64,000 nt of DNA from Acidimicrobiales bacterium (GCA_040219085.1 JAVJTC010000023.1:1-64000), one strand, 5' to 3'. Shown: positions 10,101 to 18,145, numbered from the stretch's first letter. Made by a program: numbers and translations. Notes: generated by a model not told the origin, from the sequence alone.

Positions 10101-10372
10101 GCGAGGGTCGGTGCCGCCACCAGCTCTGCGAGCCGGTAGGCGGTGAGGAAGGTGACCGCCGCGAGGGCGCCGCGCCGCTGCACCAGATGGCGACGAACGG
10201 CGACGGCGACGTAGTTCGTGGGCACGACCACCGTCACCGTGGCGAGGGCATCACCCGCCTTCGCCGTGTCGATGGCTGCGTCGAGCGCGTCGAAGGCCGC
10301 CGGCCCGACCGCCACGACGTGCCCGCTGACGGGCGAGGCGTTCTCCGCTGCAGCGGTGTCGACAGGAGACAT
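7196..10372 (-). CDS. PD-(D/E)XK nuclease family protein, AddB-like
   Basis: A 1058-residue partner of the AddA-like helicase. The N-terminus (VVVPTNYVAVAVRRHL) sits where the AddB nucleotide-binding loop would be but lacks a GKT motif, so the helicase half is probably structural. The C-terminus carries the nuclease: LGSLVHGVLDRW near 770 and LVIDYKTG near 908. Cysteines in KCPHHYF and in ECASC near the end resemble the AddB iron-sulfur clasp, although only three obvious candidates are visible. ATG at 10372 (MSPVDTAAAE) is chosen; the frame extends upstream into the divergent promoter region without protein-like sequence. Confidence 0.82.
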   Translation of the reverse strand: MSPVDTAAAENASPVSGHVVAVGPAAFDALDAAIDTAKAGDALATVTVVVPTNYVAVAVRRHLVQRRGALAAVTFLTAYRLAELVAAPTLAAAGRRPVSAPVITAAVRRTLMADPGVFAAVAGHPSTERALVNAYRELADVPDRFSSAVARQGPRPRDVVRIVTEARRRIAGEWYDESDLLAAATSSIASAAAVPVLAELGAVIVYLPQRMGESTSAMLRALAADHPVSVVAAATGVDDADAAVRESVRRLGVEWTPPDPVTPAADRVVSVSDPEEEVRLVVSEVVAAGSAGIRPDRMAILYGGDEPYARLLHEHLRGAQVAFNGSSLRTISEGVLGRAVLGLLGLADRDWRREDVMAVIGSGLMVDGSGAPVPAAAWERVSRAAGVVGGADWDTRLHRYGADLEDRIALLALEESAGGRRRGLQREAATARELRTTVADLAGRLDPDRLPDTWSGLTGVVRALIADHLGGIAGHDDWPPEERALADRLDGVLDRLAVLDGIDAAPTLDVFLRALTAEFDSGLGRVGRLGEGVFVGSLPLSWGVGFDHVWILGMAEGLMPSRPREDSLLPDRERAVAGGHLRSARERLDSEHRALLSVLAGATRAVLTHPRGDLRRTTDRRPSRWLLDAVSAREGRPVDAESMAHLGEPHHHHVASFVAGLRARTLPVSNQEYDLCRILAAVAQGGDVADDDVFSHPRLRRGVELVRARAGRFFTRFDGNLAGCDVPSPTDPGVVMSPTRLEAWAKCPHHYFIRHLLRVEPVELPERELKISPLELGSLVHGVLDRWLAEMIGAPGGPPRPGVAWSPAQRSRLHEILDEECDLAEARGVVGRALFWEVHRRRLHREMEEFCGHDDDQRAARGSVPVSTEVHFGFGDGPVPPVTYGLADGRSLRLRGSADRVDAVGDGYLVIDYKTGSSRRFAKLGPEDPHGNGTRLQLPVYAAAVREIFDAPDAEVTAAYWFVSSSEKWAWRELILDEAVGASVDEVLVTIADGIASGVFVARAEAPGFGSWVECASCSPDGLTTADRARELERKAADPALAAWLALAVPDLVPGGGA

Positions 10373-10489
10373 CGAACGGATGGTAGGACGCCGCGGTGAC
10401 AGCCATCGGCGGCGGGCCGCCACGCGAGAAGCGGGTAAGAATCGTCGGCGCCGCCGGTTCGCGTCCGGGCGCCGTCGTACGCTTCTTCG
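10373..10489. promoter_or_regulatory. divergent intergenic region, AddB-like / response regulator
   Basis: These 117 bases separate two divergent transcription units and must hold both promoters. No convincing -35/-10 pair or operator palindrome was recognised. Confidence 0.4.
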
Positions 10490-11188
10490 ATGGCCGAGAC
10501 CGCGCGGGTGCTGTGTGCCGAGGACGACACGAGTGTGAGAACCTCCCTCGAACGGGCCCTCACCCTCGAGGGGTACGCGGTCACCACTGCCGTCGACGGC
10601 GCCGACGCACTCGAGAAGCTCGTGACGCTCAGCCCGGACGTCGTCGTGCTCGACGTGATGATGCCCCTCGTCGACGGGTTGACCGTGTGTCGGCGCCTGC
10701 GGGAGAAGGGCGACCGGACCCCGGTGCTGATGTTGACTGCCCGTCACGAGGTCGGCGACCGCGTCGCCGGACTGGACGCCGGGGCCGACGACTACCTCGC
10801 GAAACCATTCGCCCTCGACGAGCTGCTCGCACGCCTGCGCGCCCTGCTACGCCGCACCTCCGTCGTCGGGGCGGCGGCCACGCACCACGAGACCCTGTCC
10901 CTCGGCGATCTCGTCGTGGACCGCGACAGCCGCCGGGTCAGCCGCGCCGGCAGGGAACTCGAGCTGACCAAGACCGAGTTCGACCTGCTCGAGCTACTCG
11001 TACACAACCGAGACATCGTGTTGAGCAGGGAGCTCATCTACGAGCGCATCTGGGGCTACGACTTCGCGACCACCTCGAAGTCCCTCGACGTCTACATCGG
11101 ATACCTCCGCCGCAAGACCGAGAGCGACGACGCGACCCGTCTCATTCACACCGTGCGGGGTGTGGGATACGTCGCCCGCGAGTCGTGA
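10490..11188 (+). CDS. OmpR/PhoB-family response regulator (MprA-like)
   Basis: A 232-residue two-component response regulator. The receiver domain (residues 6-120) shows the acidic pocket E11-D12-D13, phosphoacceptor D55 in VVVLDVMMP, the switch threonine in MLTARHE and K105 in DDYLAKPF. A winged-helix trans_reg_C domain follows (about 140-230, ending LIHTVRGVGYVARES). It overlaps the start of the histidine kinase by GTGA, so the pair is translationally coupled. It resembles actinobacterial MprA/TcrA regulators of envelope stress; the actual stimulus and targets are unknown. Confidence 0.93.
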   Translation: MAETARVLCAEDDTSVRTSLERALTLEGYAVTTAVDGADALEKLVTLSPDVVVLDVMMPLVDGLTVCRRLREKGDRTPVLMLTARHEVGDRVAGLDAGADDYLAKPFALDELLARLRALLRRTSVVGAAATHHETLSLGDLVVDRDSRRVSRAGRELELTKTEFDLLELLVHNRDIVLSRELIYERIWGYDFATTSKSLDVYIGYLRRKTESDDATRLIHTVRGVGYVARES

Positions 11189-12612
11189 GCCTGCGCGGCA
11201 GGCTCGCCAGCCTGCTGGCGGGGGCGGTCGTCACCGCAGTCGTAATCGCGACCGTCGGTGCCTACTTCTCGGCCCGGGGCGCGTTCACCGACGAGATCGA
11301 CGAGTTCCTCTCCGCACGCGCCGACCGCCTCACCGGGGCTCCGAGTCTCGCCGAGGGCTTCGACGCCCGGCGCGTACGCGCAGCCGCCCGGCCCGGACTC
11401 GATGGCGTCGTCCTGTTGGAGTTCGACGCCCTCGTCCAGATCCTCGACCGCACGGGTGCCGTGCGCTTCTCGGTGGAGAGCCAGCCCGCACTCCCCGTGG
11501 ACGCGACCGATCGTCGCATTGCGGCGAACGGCGACGGGGAGCGCTACCGCACCGTTTCGATCGACGGCGACGACTTCCGGGTTCTGACAGCGGCGCTCCC
11601 GGGAGCGGGGGCGGTTCAGGTGGCCCGTCCACTAACCGAGGTCGACAACGCCCTGACGGTGCTCGCCCGGCGCACGATCGTCTTCGGCGTGATCGCCGCA
11701 GCCGTGGTCGCCGGGCTCGGCTGGTTCGTCAGCCGGCGCGTGACCCGACCGGTCGAGGAGTTGACCGCCGCAGCCGAGCGCGTGGCCACCACCGGCGATC
11801 TCACCACGCCGATCGCCGTGTCCGGTGGCGACGAGGTCGGCCGACTCGGGCGCAGCTTCAACACCATGCTCGACGCCCTCGCAACCTCGCGACGCCAACA
11901 GCGCCACCTCGTTCAGGACGCGAGCCACGAGCTGCGGACGCCGCTCACCAGCCTGACCACGAATGTCGAGATCCTCCAACGCCGGATCGCCGCTCTCGAC
12001 GACTCCCAACGCGACGAGATCCTCGCCGACATCCGCCTCGAGCTCGGCGAACTGGCCGACCTCACCACCGAGCTCGTCGAACTCGCCACCGACCCCGACC
12101 GCGCCGACGAGCCGGTGACCCGGTTCCTCCTCTCGGCCGTCGCCGAGGACGTGGCCCGGCGGACCCGGCGACGGACCGGCCGTAGGGTCGACGTCGTCAC
12201 CCATGGCGACATCGCTGTCTCGGCGATCAGACCCGGCGTCGAGCGCGCCCTGTCCAACATCGTGGGCAACGCGGCCAAGTTCAGCCCACCGGATGCGCCC
12301 ATCGAGATCGTCGTCTCCCCCGGCGCCGTCGAGGTGCTCGACCGCGGACCGGGCATCCACGACGACGAAGCGTCCGACGACGAAGCGTCCCGGGTCTTCG
12401 ACCGCTTCTACCGGACGGCCGAGGCGCGTGACGCGCCCGGTTCGGGACTCGGCCTGGCAATCGTGCGACAGATCGTCGACGCGCACAGCGGGGAGGTCTG
12501 GGCCCGACGCCGACCCGACGGTGGTTCAGCCGTGGGCTTCCGGCTCCCGATACGCCCAGAGGGTCCGGGCGGTCACACGACCGCGGGCCCGTCCGCCCCG
12601 CCGCCCCCCTGA
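11185..12612 (+). CDS. sensor histidine kinase (MprB-like)
   Basis: A 475-residue membrane kinase. TM1 spans about 8-29, an extracytoplasmic sensor region runs to about 160, TM2 lies about 162-183, followed by HAMP (VTRPVEELTAAAERV to FNTMLDAL), the HisKA phosphorylation box DASHELRTPL with H near 248, an N box NIVGNAAKFS and G boxes DRGPGI and GSGLGLAIV. The GTG start overlaps the regulator stop. A 15-bp exact tandem duplication at 12361-12390 gives the repeated pentapeptide DDEAS in the ATP lid. The last 40 bases overlap the convergent sulfurtransferase gene. Confidence 0.92.
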   Translation: MSLRGRLASLLAGAVVTAVVIATVGAYFSARGAFTDEIDEFLSARADRLTGAPSLAEGFDARRVRAAARPGLDGVVLLEFDALVQILDRTGAVRFSVESQPALPVDATDRRIAANGDGERYRTVSIDGDDFRVLTAALPGAGAVQVARPLTEVDNALTVLARRTIVFGVIAAAVVAGLGWFVSRRVTRPVEELTAAAERVATTGDLTTPIAVSGGDEVGRLGRSFNTMLDALATSRRQQRHLVQDASHELRTPLTSLTTNVEILQRRIAALDDSQRDEILADIRLELGELADLTTELVELATDPDRADEPVTRFLLSAVAEDVARRTRRRTGRRVDVVTHGDIAVSAIRPGVERALSNIVGNAAKFSPPDAPIEIVVSPGAVEVLDRGPGIHDDEASDDEASRVFDRFYRTAEARDAPGSGLGLAIVRQIVDAHSGEVWARRRPDGGSAVGFRLPIRPEGPGGHTTAGPSAPPPP

Positions 12613-13469
12613 GCCCCATCCGCCCCGGTCTCGAGGGGCAGAGCCGGATCCGCTCCCCACGCGGACCAGGAGCCGACGTAGAGTCGCCCCGGTGGGTACC
12701 CGGCCACCTCCATGGCCAGCAGGTCCAGACATGCGCTGACGCCGGACCCGCAATAGGCGACGACCTCCTCGGCATCGGCGACTCCCAGCGCGCCGTAGCG
12801 GCGCGCCAGGTCCCCGGCGGGCAACAGCGCCCCCGACCCGTCCACGTTCGCCGTCGACGGTGCCGAACGTGCGCCGGGGACGTGGCCACGACGGACATCG
12901 AGAGGATGGTCCGCGCCACGGTGGCGGTCGGCCGAACGTGCGTCGAGCACCACCAGGGACGGCTCACCCAGTCGACGGTGCAGTTCTGCAGTGGTGATGA
13001 GACGGTCGGTCGGCCACTGCCGCGTCGGGCGCTCGACCGGCGTCGTCGTAACCGGGCCGGACTCGAGGCTCCCCTCCCAGGCGGCGATGCCGCCGTCGAG
13101 AACGGCGACCGGACATCCGAGCACCGACAACATCCACCACAGGCGGCCGGCGGTGACACCCCCGGTGTCGTCGTAGGCCACCACGGGGGTGTCCTCGGCG
13201 ATACCGAGACGACCCATCGCAGCAGCGAAGTCCGCCGGGTCCGCAAGGGGGTGTCGGCCGCCGGGCCGTGACGGCCGGGCTGACAGATCCAGATCGAGGT
13301 CCACGAACACCGCCCCCGGGATGTGAGCCGACGCGAACTCCTCTGCACCCGAACGCCCGTCGAGGTACCAGCGGACATCGGCCAGCACCAGCTCGGAGCG
13401 GTGGGCTGCCACCCACCCGGCGGTCACGACCGGCGAAGGGAACGGCGACGGCTTCGACGAAGGGTTCAT
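12573..13469 (-). CDS. thiosulfate/3-mercaptopyruvate sulfurtransferase (tandem rhodanese)
   Basis: A 298-residue protein with two rhodanese domains. The first (about 12-140) lacks the active cysteine; the second (about 160-285) carries the loop YCGSGVSAC, whose first cysteine is the catalytic persulfide carrier and whose CGSGVSA form favours mercaptopyruvate or thiosulfate as donor. The conserved CH2-like DxRW element (LADVRWYL) is also present. ATG at 13469 is preferred; a GTG 21 bases upstream would overlap maf. The protein ends in a Gly/Ala-rich tail of about 15 residues that overlaps the histidine-kinase gene on the other strand. Confidence 0.87.
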   Translation of the reverse strand: MNPSSKPSPFPSPVVTAGWVAAHRSELVLADVRWYLDGRSGAEEFASAHIPGAVFVDLDLDLSARPSRPGGRHPLADPADFAAAMGRLGIAEDTPVVAYDDTGGVTAGRLWWMLSVLGCPVAVLDGGIAAWEGSLESGPVTTTPVERPTRQWPTDRLITTAELHRRLGEPSLVVLDARSADRHRGADHPLDVRRGHVPGARSAPSTANVDGSGALLPAGDLARRYGALGVADAEEVVAYCGSGVSACLDLLAMEVAGYPPGRLYVGSWSAWGADPALPLETGADGAQGGGGADGPAVV

Positions 13470-13486
13470 CTCCGCATTCTCCCCGA

Positions 13487-14149
13487 TCACAACTCGACGG
13501 GGCTCGCATCCACCCCACCGACGGCGCGACACGGCGCGCCGTCGCGGTCACGACACTGCGAATCGGTCGGTTGCGAGCCGGTCAGGGCGAGCACCACACA
13601 CACCGGCAACCCGACGACGTTGGTCCAGCAACCCTCGACGGCCGCGACGAAGCCGGACCCCCGACCCTGCAGTTCGAGCCCGGCCGCGGTGTCGTCGGCT
13701 GCACCCGTTGCGACGTACGCCGCTGCGGCCGTCCGGTCGATCGGGCCGAGGGTGACGGTGGAGAGCCTCACCGCGCCGACGGCGGACCCGTCCGCTGTGA
13801 CGACGACCACGCCGGTTGCCACCCGCAACGACGCCCGCGACAGCCCAGAGACGATCCCGACCGCGTCGGACCGACTCTGCGGCGCTCCGACGAGGCCATC
13901 GGGGCCCTCGACGACCGTGTCGGCGGCGACCAGCGTCATCACGACGCCCCGACCCACGGCAGCAGCCGCCTTGACCCTCGCTATCGCCAGAGCGGCCACG
14001 CCCGGATCGGTCCGGCGGTCGGCCACGACCGACTCCTCATCGACGTCGACGGGACACACCGACACCTCGAAGCCCAGGTCGGCGAGGATCCGTCGACGAC
14101 GGGGCGAACGCGACGCCAGGACGATCGGCCCGCGTCCGGGCCGCGTCAT
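13487..14149 (-). CDS. maf: Maf-family nucleoside triphosphate pyrophosphatase
   Basis: A 220-residue Maf protein, a house-cleaning pyrophosphatase that hydrolyses canonical or modified NTPs (dTTP/UTP/m5UTP type is usual). Seen: the N-terminal signature ILASRSPRRRRIL in the form VLASRSPRRRRIL, a VAADTVV motif holding the catalytic aspartate, and a C-terminal GLELQGRGSGFVAAVEGCWTNVVGLP segment matching the family end. It overlaps the upstream dus stop by ATGA. The last residues after LPVCVVLALTG are poorly conserved. Substrate class cannot be settled by eye. Confidence 0.87.
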   Translation of the reverse strand: MTRPGRGPIVLASRSPRRRRILADLGFEVSVCPVDVDEESVVADRRTDPGVAALAIARVKAAAAVGRGVVMTLVAADTVVEGPDGLVGAPQSRSDAVGIVSGLSRASLRVATGVVVVTADGSAVGAVRLSTVTLGPIDRTAAAAYVATGAADDTAAGLELQGRGSGFVAAVEGCWTNVVGLPVCVVLALTGSQPTDSQCRDRDGAPCRAVGGVDASPVEL

Positions 14150-15306
14150 CCGCCCGAGGCGTAGGCGCCCGCCGCCTCGGGTAGCGGATCGGTGGCGCCC
14201 GGATCCTCGAGGTAGCGGTCCGGAAGGGAGACCTGCTTGGGGCCGCCTGTGTGTGAGCGCGGTGTCCGTAGGACCTCGAGGGGGAAAGGGATCGTCGGGT
14301 CGATGTCGCCGAGCAGACCCTCGAGTTCTGCAACCGAGGACACCCGGGCCACCCGGTTGCGGACGTCGCCGCCGATCGGAAACCCCACCAGGTACCACAG
14401 CGCGTGCTTGCGGAAGACCCTCACCGCGCCTTCGCTCCCCTGCCACTCGACCAGGAGCCGCACATGGTCGAGCATCGTCGCCGCGACCTCGCCGAAGGTG
14501 GGCAGAGGAGGTGGTTCCTGTCCCTCGAAGGCCGCCGCGAGGCGCGCGAACAGCCATGGCCGTCCGAGACAACCGCGACCCACGACGACACCGGCGCAGC
14601 CCGTCGTCCGCATCATCGCGAGGGCGTCGGACGCTTCGAACACGTCGCCGTTCCCCAGGACCGGGATGTCGACGGCCTCGACGAGGCGGGCGACCGCAGA
14701 CCAGTCCGCGCTCCCGCTGTAGAGCTGCTCAGCGGTGCGGGCGTGCAGCGACACGGCGGCGCAGCCCTCGTCCTGGGCGATACGGGCGGTGTCGAGGTAG
14801 GTGACGATCTCGTCGTCGATCCCGATCCGGAACTTGATCGTCACCGGTACCTCCCCCGCGCCGTTCACGGCCGCCCGCACGATGGCGCGCAGCAGGTCAC
14901 GTCGGTACGGCAGAGCCGCTCCCCCACCGTGACGGGTCACCTTCGGAACCGGGCAGCCGAAGTTCATGTCGATGTGGTCGACCCCGTCTGCCTCCACGAG
15001 CCGCTGCGCGGCCTCACCGACGTCGCGGGGGTCGGTCCCGTAGAGCTGGATCGAACGGGGCGTCTCGTCGGGACCGAATTCCGCGAGCTTGAGCGTCTTC
15101 GGGTCCCGTTCGAGCCAACCGCGCGCGGTGATCATCTGGTTGACGTACAGACCCGCGCCGTGGGTACGGCACAGGCGGCGGAAGGGGAGGTCGGTGACAC
15201 CCGCCATCGGAGCGAGCACGACGGGGGGCCACACCTCGATGGGCCCGATGTGCAGAGCCGTGAACTCCCCCGGCGCGGCGCTCGCCGGGTCCCGCAGCGT
15301 CGTCAC
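14146..15306 (-). CDS. dus: tRNA-dihydrouridine synthase (DusB-type)
   Basis: A 386-residue FMN enzyme that reduces uridine in the tRNA D-loop. Seen: PVVLAPMAGVTDLPFRRL at the start of the TIM barrel, the signature MNFGCPVPKVTRHGGGAAL with the catalytic cysteine in FGCP, LHARTAEQLYSG, and IPVLGNGDVFEASDA followed by GVVVGRGCLGRPWLF. The GTG at 15306 lies four bases after the enoyl-CoA hydratase stop and begins the conserved region closely. The C-terminal helical tRNA-binding domain is followed by a proline-rich tail not typical of the family. Confidence 0.93.
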   Translation of the reverse strand: MTTLRDPASAAPGEFTALHIGPIEVWPPVVLAPMAGVTDLPFRRLCRTHGAGLYVNQMITARGWLERDPKTLKLAEFGPDETPRSIQLYGTDPRDVGEAAQRLVEADGVDHIDMNFGCPVPKVTRHGGGAALPYRRDLLRAIVRAAVNGAGEVPVTIKFRIGIDDEIVTYLDTARIAQDEGCAAVSLHARTAEQLYSGSADWSAVARLVEAVDIPVLGNGDVFEASDALAMMRTTGCAGVVVGRGCLGRPWLFARLAAAFEGQEPPPLPTFGEVAATMLDHVRLLVEWQGSEGAVRVFRKHALWYLVGFPIGGDVRNRVARVSSVAELEGLLGDIDPTIPFPLEVLRTPRSHTGGPKQVSLPDRYLEDPGATDPLPEAAGAYASGG

Positions 15307-15310
15307 CGTC

Positions 15311-16093
15311 TCATCGCCTGTTGAACGTGGCCTTTCCGGGTCCGTTCTCGAGGAAGCTGGCAATGCCCGTCGCTTTGTCCTCGGTACCGAACACGGCACC
15401 GAACTCGCGGGCCTCGGTGGCCACCGCGGTCGCGATGTCCTGTTCGATGCCGGTGTCGATGGCGCGCTTCGCATACGCGATCGCGGCGGGTCCGGCGGCG
15501 TAGCGGGCCGCGAGGGCCATTGCCGCCTCGTACAGGTCGGCGGCCGGATGCACCGCGCTGGCCAGGCCGATCTCCACGGCCTCGTCAGCCTTCACGGTGC
15601 GGCCGGTGAAGACCAGCTCCTTGGCCTTCGTGACGCCGACGACCCGGGTCAACCTCTGGGTACCCCCGGCTCCGGGGATGACCCCGAGGAGGATCTCGGG
15701 CTGGCCGAGGACCGCGTCGTCGCCCACCACGCGGAAGTCGGCCGCGAGCGCCACCTCACACCCGCCGCCGAGCGCGTACCCGTTGATGGCGGCGATGGTG
15801 ACCTGCGGTAGCCGCCCGAACGCCAACAGCACGTCGTTGAGCCCGTGGGAGAGCTTCTCGGCCTCGGCGGGGCCGAAATCGGCAAACTCCTTCACGTCCG
15901 CTCCGGCGGCGAAGATCTTGGGGCCACCCCACATCACGACGGCACCGAGGTCGTCGCGGCCTGCCAGGGCCGTGACGATCTCACCGAGCTCAGCGGTGAC
16001 CTGTCGGTTGATCGCGTTCATCGGCGGACGATCCAACCGGATGACCGCAACGCCGTCGTCGCGGCCGTCCTCGAGCTTGATGAACTCACCCAT
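15311..16093 (-). CDS. enoyl-CoA hydratase/isomerase family protein
   Basis: A 260-residue crotonase-fold enzyme. The oxyanion hole is made by KIFAAGADVKEF and NGYALGGGCEVALAADF, and the two family glutamates appear as E in ALGGGCEVA and in GQPEILLGVIPGAGGTQRL, so hydratase activity (trans-2-enoyl-CoA to 3-hydroxyacyl-CoA) is expected. ATG at 16093 is chosen because GGAGAGGG sits eight bases upstream; an in-frame ATG at 16111 overlaps that site. No partner beta-oxidation genes lie nearby, and it is placed tightly before dus. Confidence 0.9.
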   Translation of the reverse strand: MGEFIKLEDGRDDGVAVIRLDRPPMNAINRQVTAELGEIVTALAGRDDLGAVVMWGGPKIFAAGADVKEFADFGPAEAEKLSHGLNDVLLAFGRLPQVTIAAINGYALGGGCEVALAADFRVVGDDAVLGQPEILLGVIPGAGGTQRLTRVVGVTKAKELVFTGRTVKADEAVEIGLASAVHPAADLYEAAMALAARYAAGPAAIAYAKRAIDTGIEQDIATAVATEAREFGAVFGTEDKATGIASFLENGPGKATFNRR

Positions 16094-16160
16094 CACGCAA
16101 TCCCTCTCCATGTCACATGCGAACCGTACCGACCACGTCCGTCGCGGCCGGACCGTGTCG

Positions 16161-16382
16161 TCAGCCGCCGACGATGCTCGCCAGCGACCAGACCGCCACC
16201 GCCGTCCCGAGGACGATCATGAATATCGACCGGGCCAGCGGTGGCCTCGGGAGGTCCCCGGGCGCTCCTCCGACCTCGCGAGGACGCACGAGGGCGAGCA
16301 GATGCCCGACCGCGAGCGCGCCTCCGAGCGCGAGAAGAAGCCAACCGAGGAGATTCTCACCGAGAAACACGTCGGTGCGCAC
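16161..16382 (-). CDS. small two-helix membrane protein, hypothetical
   Basis: A 73-residue frame with two hydrophobic segments, NLLGWLLLALGGALAVGHLLAL and SIFMIVLGTAVAVWSLASIVG, joined by a basic/proline loop; this pattern and its codon use look coding, unlike the region upstream in the same frame. GTG at 16382 (VRTDVFLGEN) is the best start, with only a weak ribosome-binding site; longer starts add arginine-rich sequence that does not look like protein. No family was recognised. Confidence 0.5.
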   Translation of the reverse strand: MRTDVFLGENLLGWLLLALGGALAVGHLLALVRPREVGGAPGDLPRPPLARSIFMIVLGTAVAVWSLASIVGG

Positions 16383-16560
16383 CCTACCGAGCCCACGGCG
16401 AGGTCGGTAATCGCCCGCCACCGCCAGGCCCGGAACCCTGACCCGGGCCGGAAGTGGGCCGGGCGAATCATCTGGGCGCCAACCTCGCCCCCACTTCTCA
16501 AGTCGAGGGGTCCCGACGACGATGCACACCATGTCGGCGGTTTCGCCCCCGCCGGCAGCA

Positions 16561-16650
16561 GGGGTAAGGGCGGAGGGACCACACCCTCCCATATCGCATC
16601 GCCGCCAGCGCTTCGGCGCTGGTCCGTGGGACCTCCGCCCCCCTTGCCCC
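16561..16650. other. imperfect long inverted repeat with nested UUCG hairpin
   Basis: The left arm GGGGTAAGGGCGGAGG (16561-16576) pairs with the right arm CCTCCGCCCCCCTTGCCCC (16632-16650) apart from one mismatch and three extra bases. Inside lies CCAGCGC-TTCG-GCGCTGG (16605-16622), a perfect 7-bp stem with a C(UUCG)G tetraloop when read on the plus strand. It could be a terminator complex for dnaB or a structured RNA; no U-tract and no known RNA family signature was seen. Confidence 0.6.
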
Positions 16651-16653
16651 TCC

Positions 16654-16669
16654 CGGTCCGGTCGGACCG
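16654..16669. terminator. hairpin after dnaB
   Basis: CGGTCC (16654-16659) and GGACCG (16664-16669) form a perfect 6-bp stem with loop GGTC. It lies 25 bases beyond the dnaB stop and could end dnaB transcription together with the larger inverted repeat; there is no T-run, as is common in high-G+C genomes. Confidence 0.4.
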
Positions 16670-16693
16670 CTGCGATCTCAGCCCTGGTTTCTC

Positions 16694-18043
16694 TCAGCCC
16701 TGGTTGCGGGCCATGTTGGCGAAGAGTGTGTACCGGGGGACGAACGCCAGCCGGACGGTGCCGGTGGGACCGGTGCGGTGCTTGGCCACGTGGACCTCCG
16801 CGGTGCCGGCATCGGACGTCTCGGGGTTGTACACCTCGTCGCGGTACAGGAACATCACCACGTCGGCGTCCTGCTCGATCGCACCCGACTCACGCAGGTC
16901 GGCCAGGATCGGCCGCTTGTCCTGGCGCATCTCGAGCCCACGGGACAGCTGCGACAGCGCGATGACGGGACACTCGAGTTCCCGGGCGAGGATCTTGAGC
17001 GCCCTGCTGATCTCGGATACCTCGACCTGACGGCTCTCAGCGCCCGAACGGCCGGTCATCAACTGGAGATAGTCGACGACCACCATGCCGAGGTCGCCGA
17101 CACGGCTCTTCAGCCGTCGCGCCTTGGCCCGGATCTCCATGGCCGTGATGTTGGGGTTGTCGTCGATGAAGATGGACGACTCCGCGAGGCGTCCCACGGC
17201 GTGGCTGATGTTGGACCAGTCCTGTTCGTTCAGCGTGCCGTTACGGACGCTGCGGGCATCGACCCGGGCGTCGGCACACAACAGGCGCTGGGAGATCTCG
17301 AGCTGGCTCATCTCCAGCGAGAAGAACAGCACCGGACGGTTGGCCTTCACGGCGGCATGGGCCACCATGCCGAGCGCGAAGCTCGTCTTGCCCACCGCGG
17401 GGCGGGCACCGATGACGACGAGCGTCGAGGGCTGCAGGCCCGACAGGAGCTCATCGAGGTCCGTGTAGCCGGTGGGCGTTCCCGTGATGGAATCGCCCCG
17501 TTCGTAGAGTTGCTCGAGGCGGTCCAGGTTCTCCGACAACAGCTCGTGGATGCCCGCCATCGTGTCGGCGACCTTGCCCTGGGCCACCTGGTAGACCAGC
17601 GACTCGGCATGATCCACGGCCTTCTCGACGTCGTCGGGTTGGCTATAGCCGAGATCGGCGATCTCGTGGGCGGTCGCGATGAGCTTTCGCAGCGTGGCGT
17701 GCTCCAGCACGATCTGGGCGTAGTGGCCGGCGTTGCTCGCGGCCGGTGTCGACGCCTGGATCTGCACCAACCCACCGGGACCCCCGACGGCCTCGAGCAG
17801 ATCGGCACGGCCCAACTCGTCGGCCACCGTGACCGCGTCGACCGGTTCACCTGCGGAGTACAGCGACGTGATCGCCTCGAACACGTGACCGTGTGTCGGC
17901 TTGTAGAAGTGCTCGGCCCGGACCAGTTCGAGAGCGTCGCCGATGGCCTCCTTCGACAGGAGCATCGCGCCGAGCAGCGACTCCTCCGCCTGGAGATTGT
18001 GCGGAGGGATGCGATCGGATCGGGGTGCGGTGGCGGTGGTCAT
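16694..18043 (-). CDS. dnaB: replicative DNA helicase DnaB
   Basis: A 449-residue hexameric 5'-3' helicase that unwinds the replication fork. The N-terminal collar domain starts PPHNLQAEESLLGAMLL (residues 12-28); the RecA-like motor has Walker A GARPAVGKTSFALG (about 206-219), H1a FFSLEMSQLEISQRLLC, VVVDYLQLMTG and the arginine-finger region RSGAIEQDADVVMFLYRDE. No intein is present, in contrast to some mycobacterial dnaB genes. ATG at 18043 is chosen because upstream sequence is not protein-like. The 169 bases before it carry DnaA-box-like motifs. Confidence 0.95.
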   Translation of the reverse strand: MTTATAPRSDRIPPHNLQAEESLLGAMLLSKEAIGDALELVRAEHFYKPTHGHVFEAITSLYSAGEPVDAVTVADELGRADLLEAVGGPGGLVQIQASTPAASNAGHYAQIVLEHATLRKLIATAHEIADLGYSQPDDVEKAVDHAESLVYQVAQGKVADTMAGIHELLSENLDRLEQLYERGDSITGTPTGYTDLDELLSGLQPSTLVVIGARPAVGKTSFALGMVAHAAVKANRPVLFFSLEMSQLEISQRLLCADARVDARSVRNGTLNEQDWSNISHAVGRLAESSIFIDDNPNITAMEIRAKARRLKSRVGDLGMVVVDYLQLMTGRSGAESRQVEVSEISRALKILARELECPVIALSQLSRGLEMRQDKRPILADLRESGAIEQDADVVMFLYRDEVYNPETSDAGTAEVHVAKHRTGPTGTVRLAFVPRYTLFANMARNQG

Positions 18044-18145
18044 GGGCGCACCACCATTGTCGCTGTGCCCTGTGGGGTACCAGGGGATGGGCACGGGATA
18101 TCGCGCCTCCGCCAGGGGAAAACGCGGGCGCGACACTGCACGCGC

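Larger units (their letters stand above)
16383..16693. other. gene-free segment between dnaB and the small membrane protein
   Basis: This 311-bp stretch has no convincing gene. It contains a 90-bp imperfect inverted repeat with a nested hairpin (16561-16650) and a second hairpin (16654-16669). A near-copy of the dnaB end, CTCAGCCCTGGTT, occurs twice just outside the gene (about 16677-16706), a small direct repeat spanning the dnaB stop. Confidence 0.6.

Noticed and set aside
16561-16650. Possible SRP RNA or tmRNA
   Set aside because: Neither the SRP tetraloop region nor tmRNA start and tag sequences were found; only a stem-rich segment remains.
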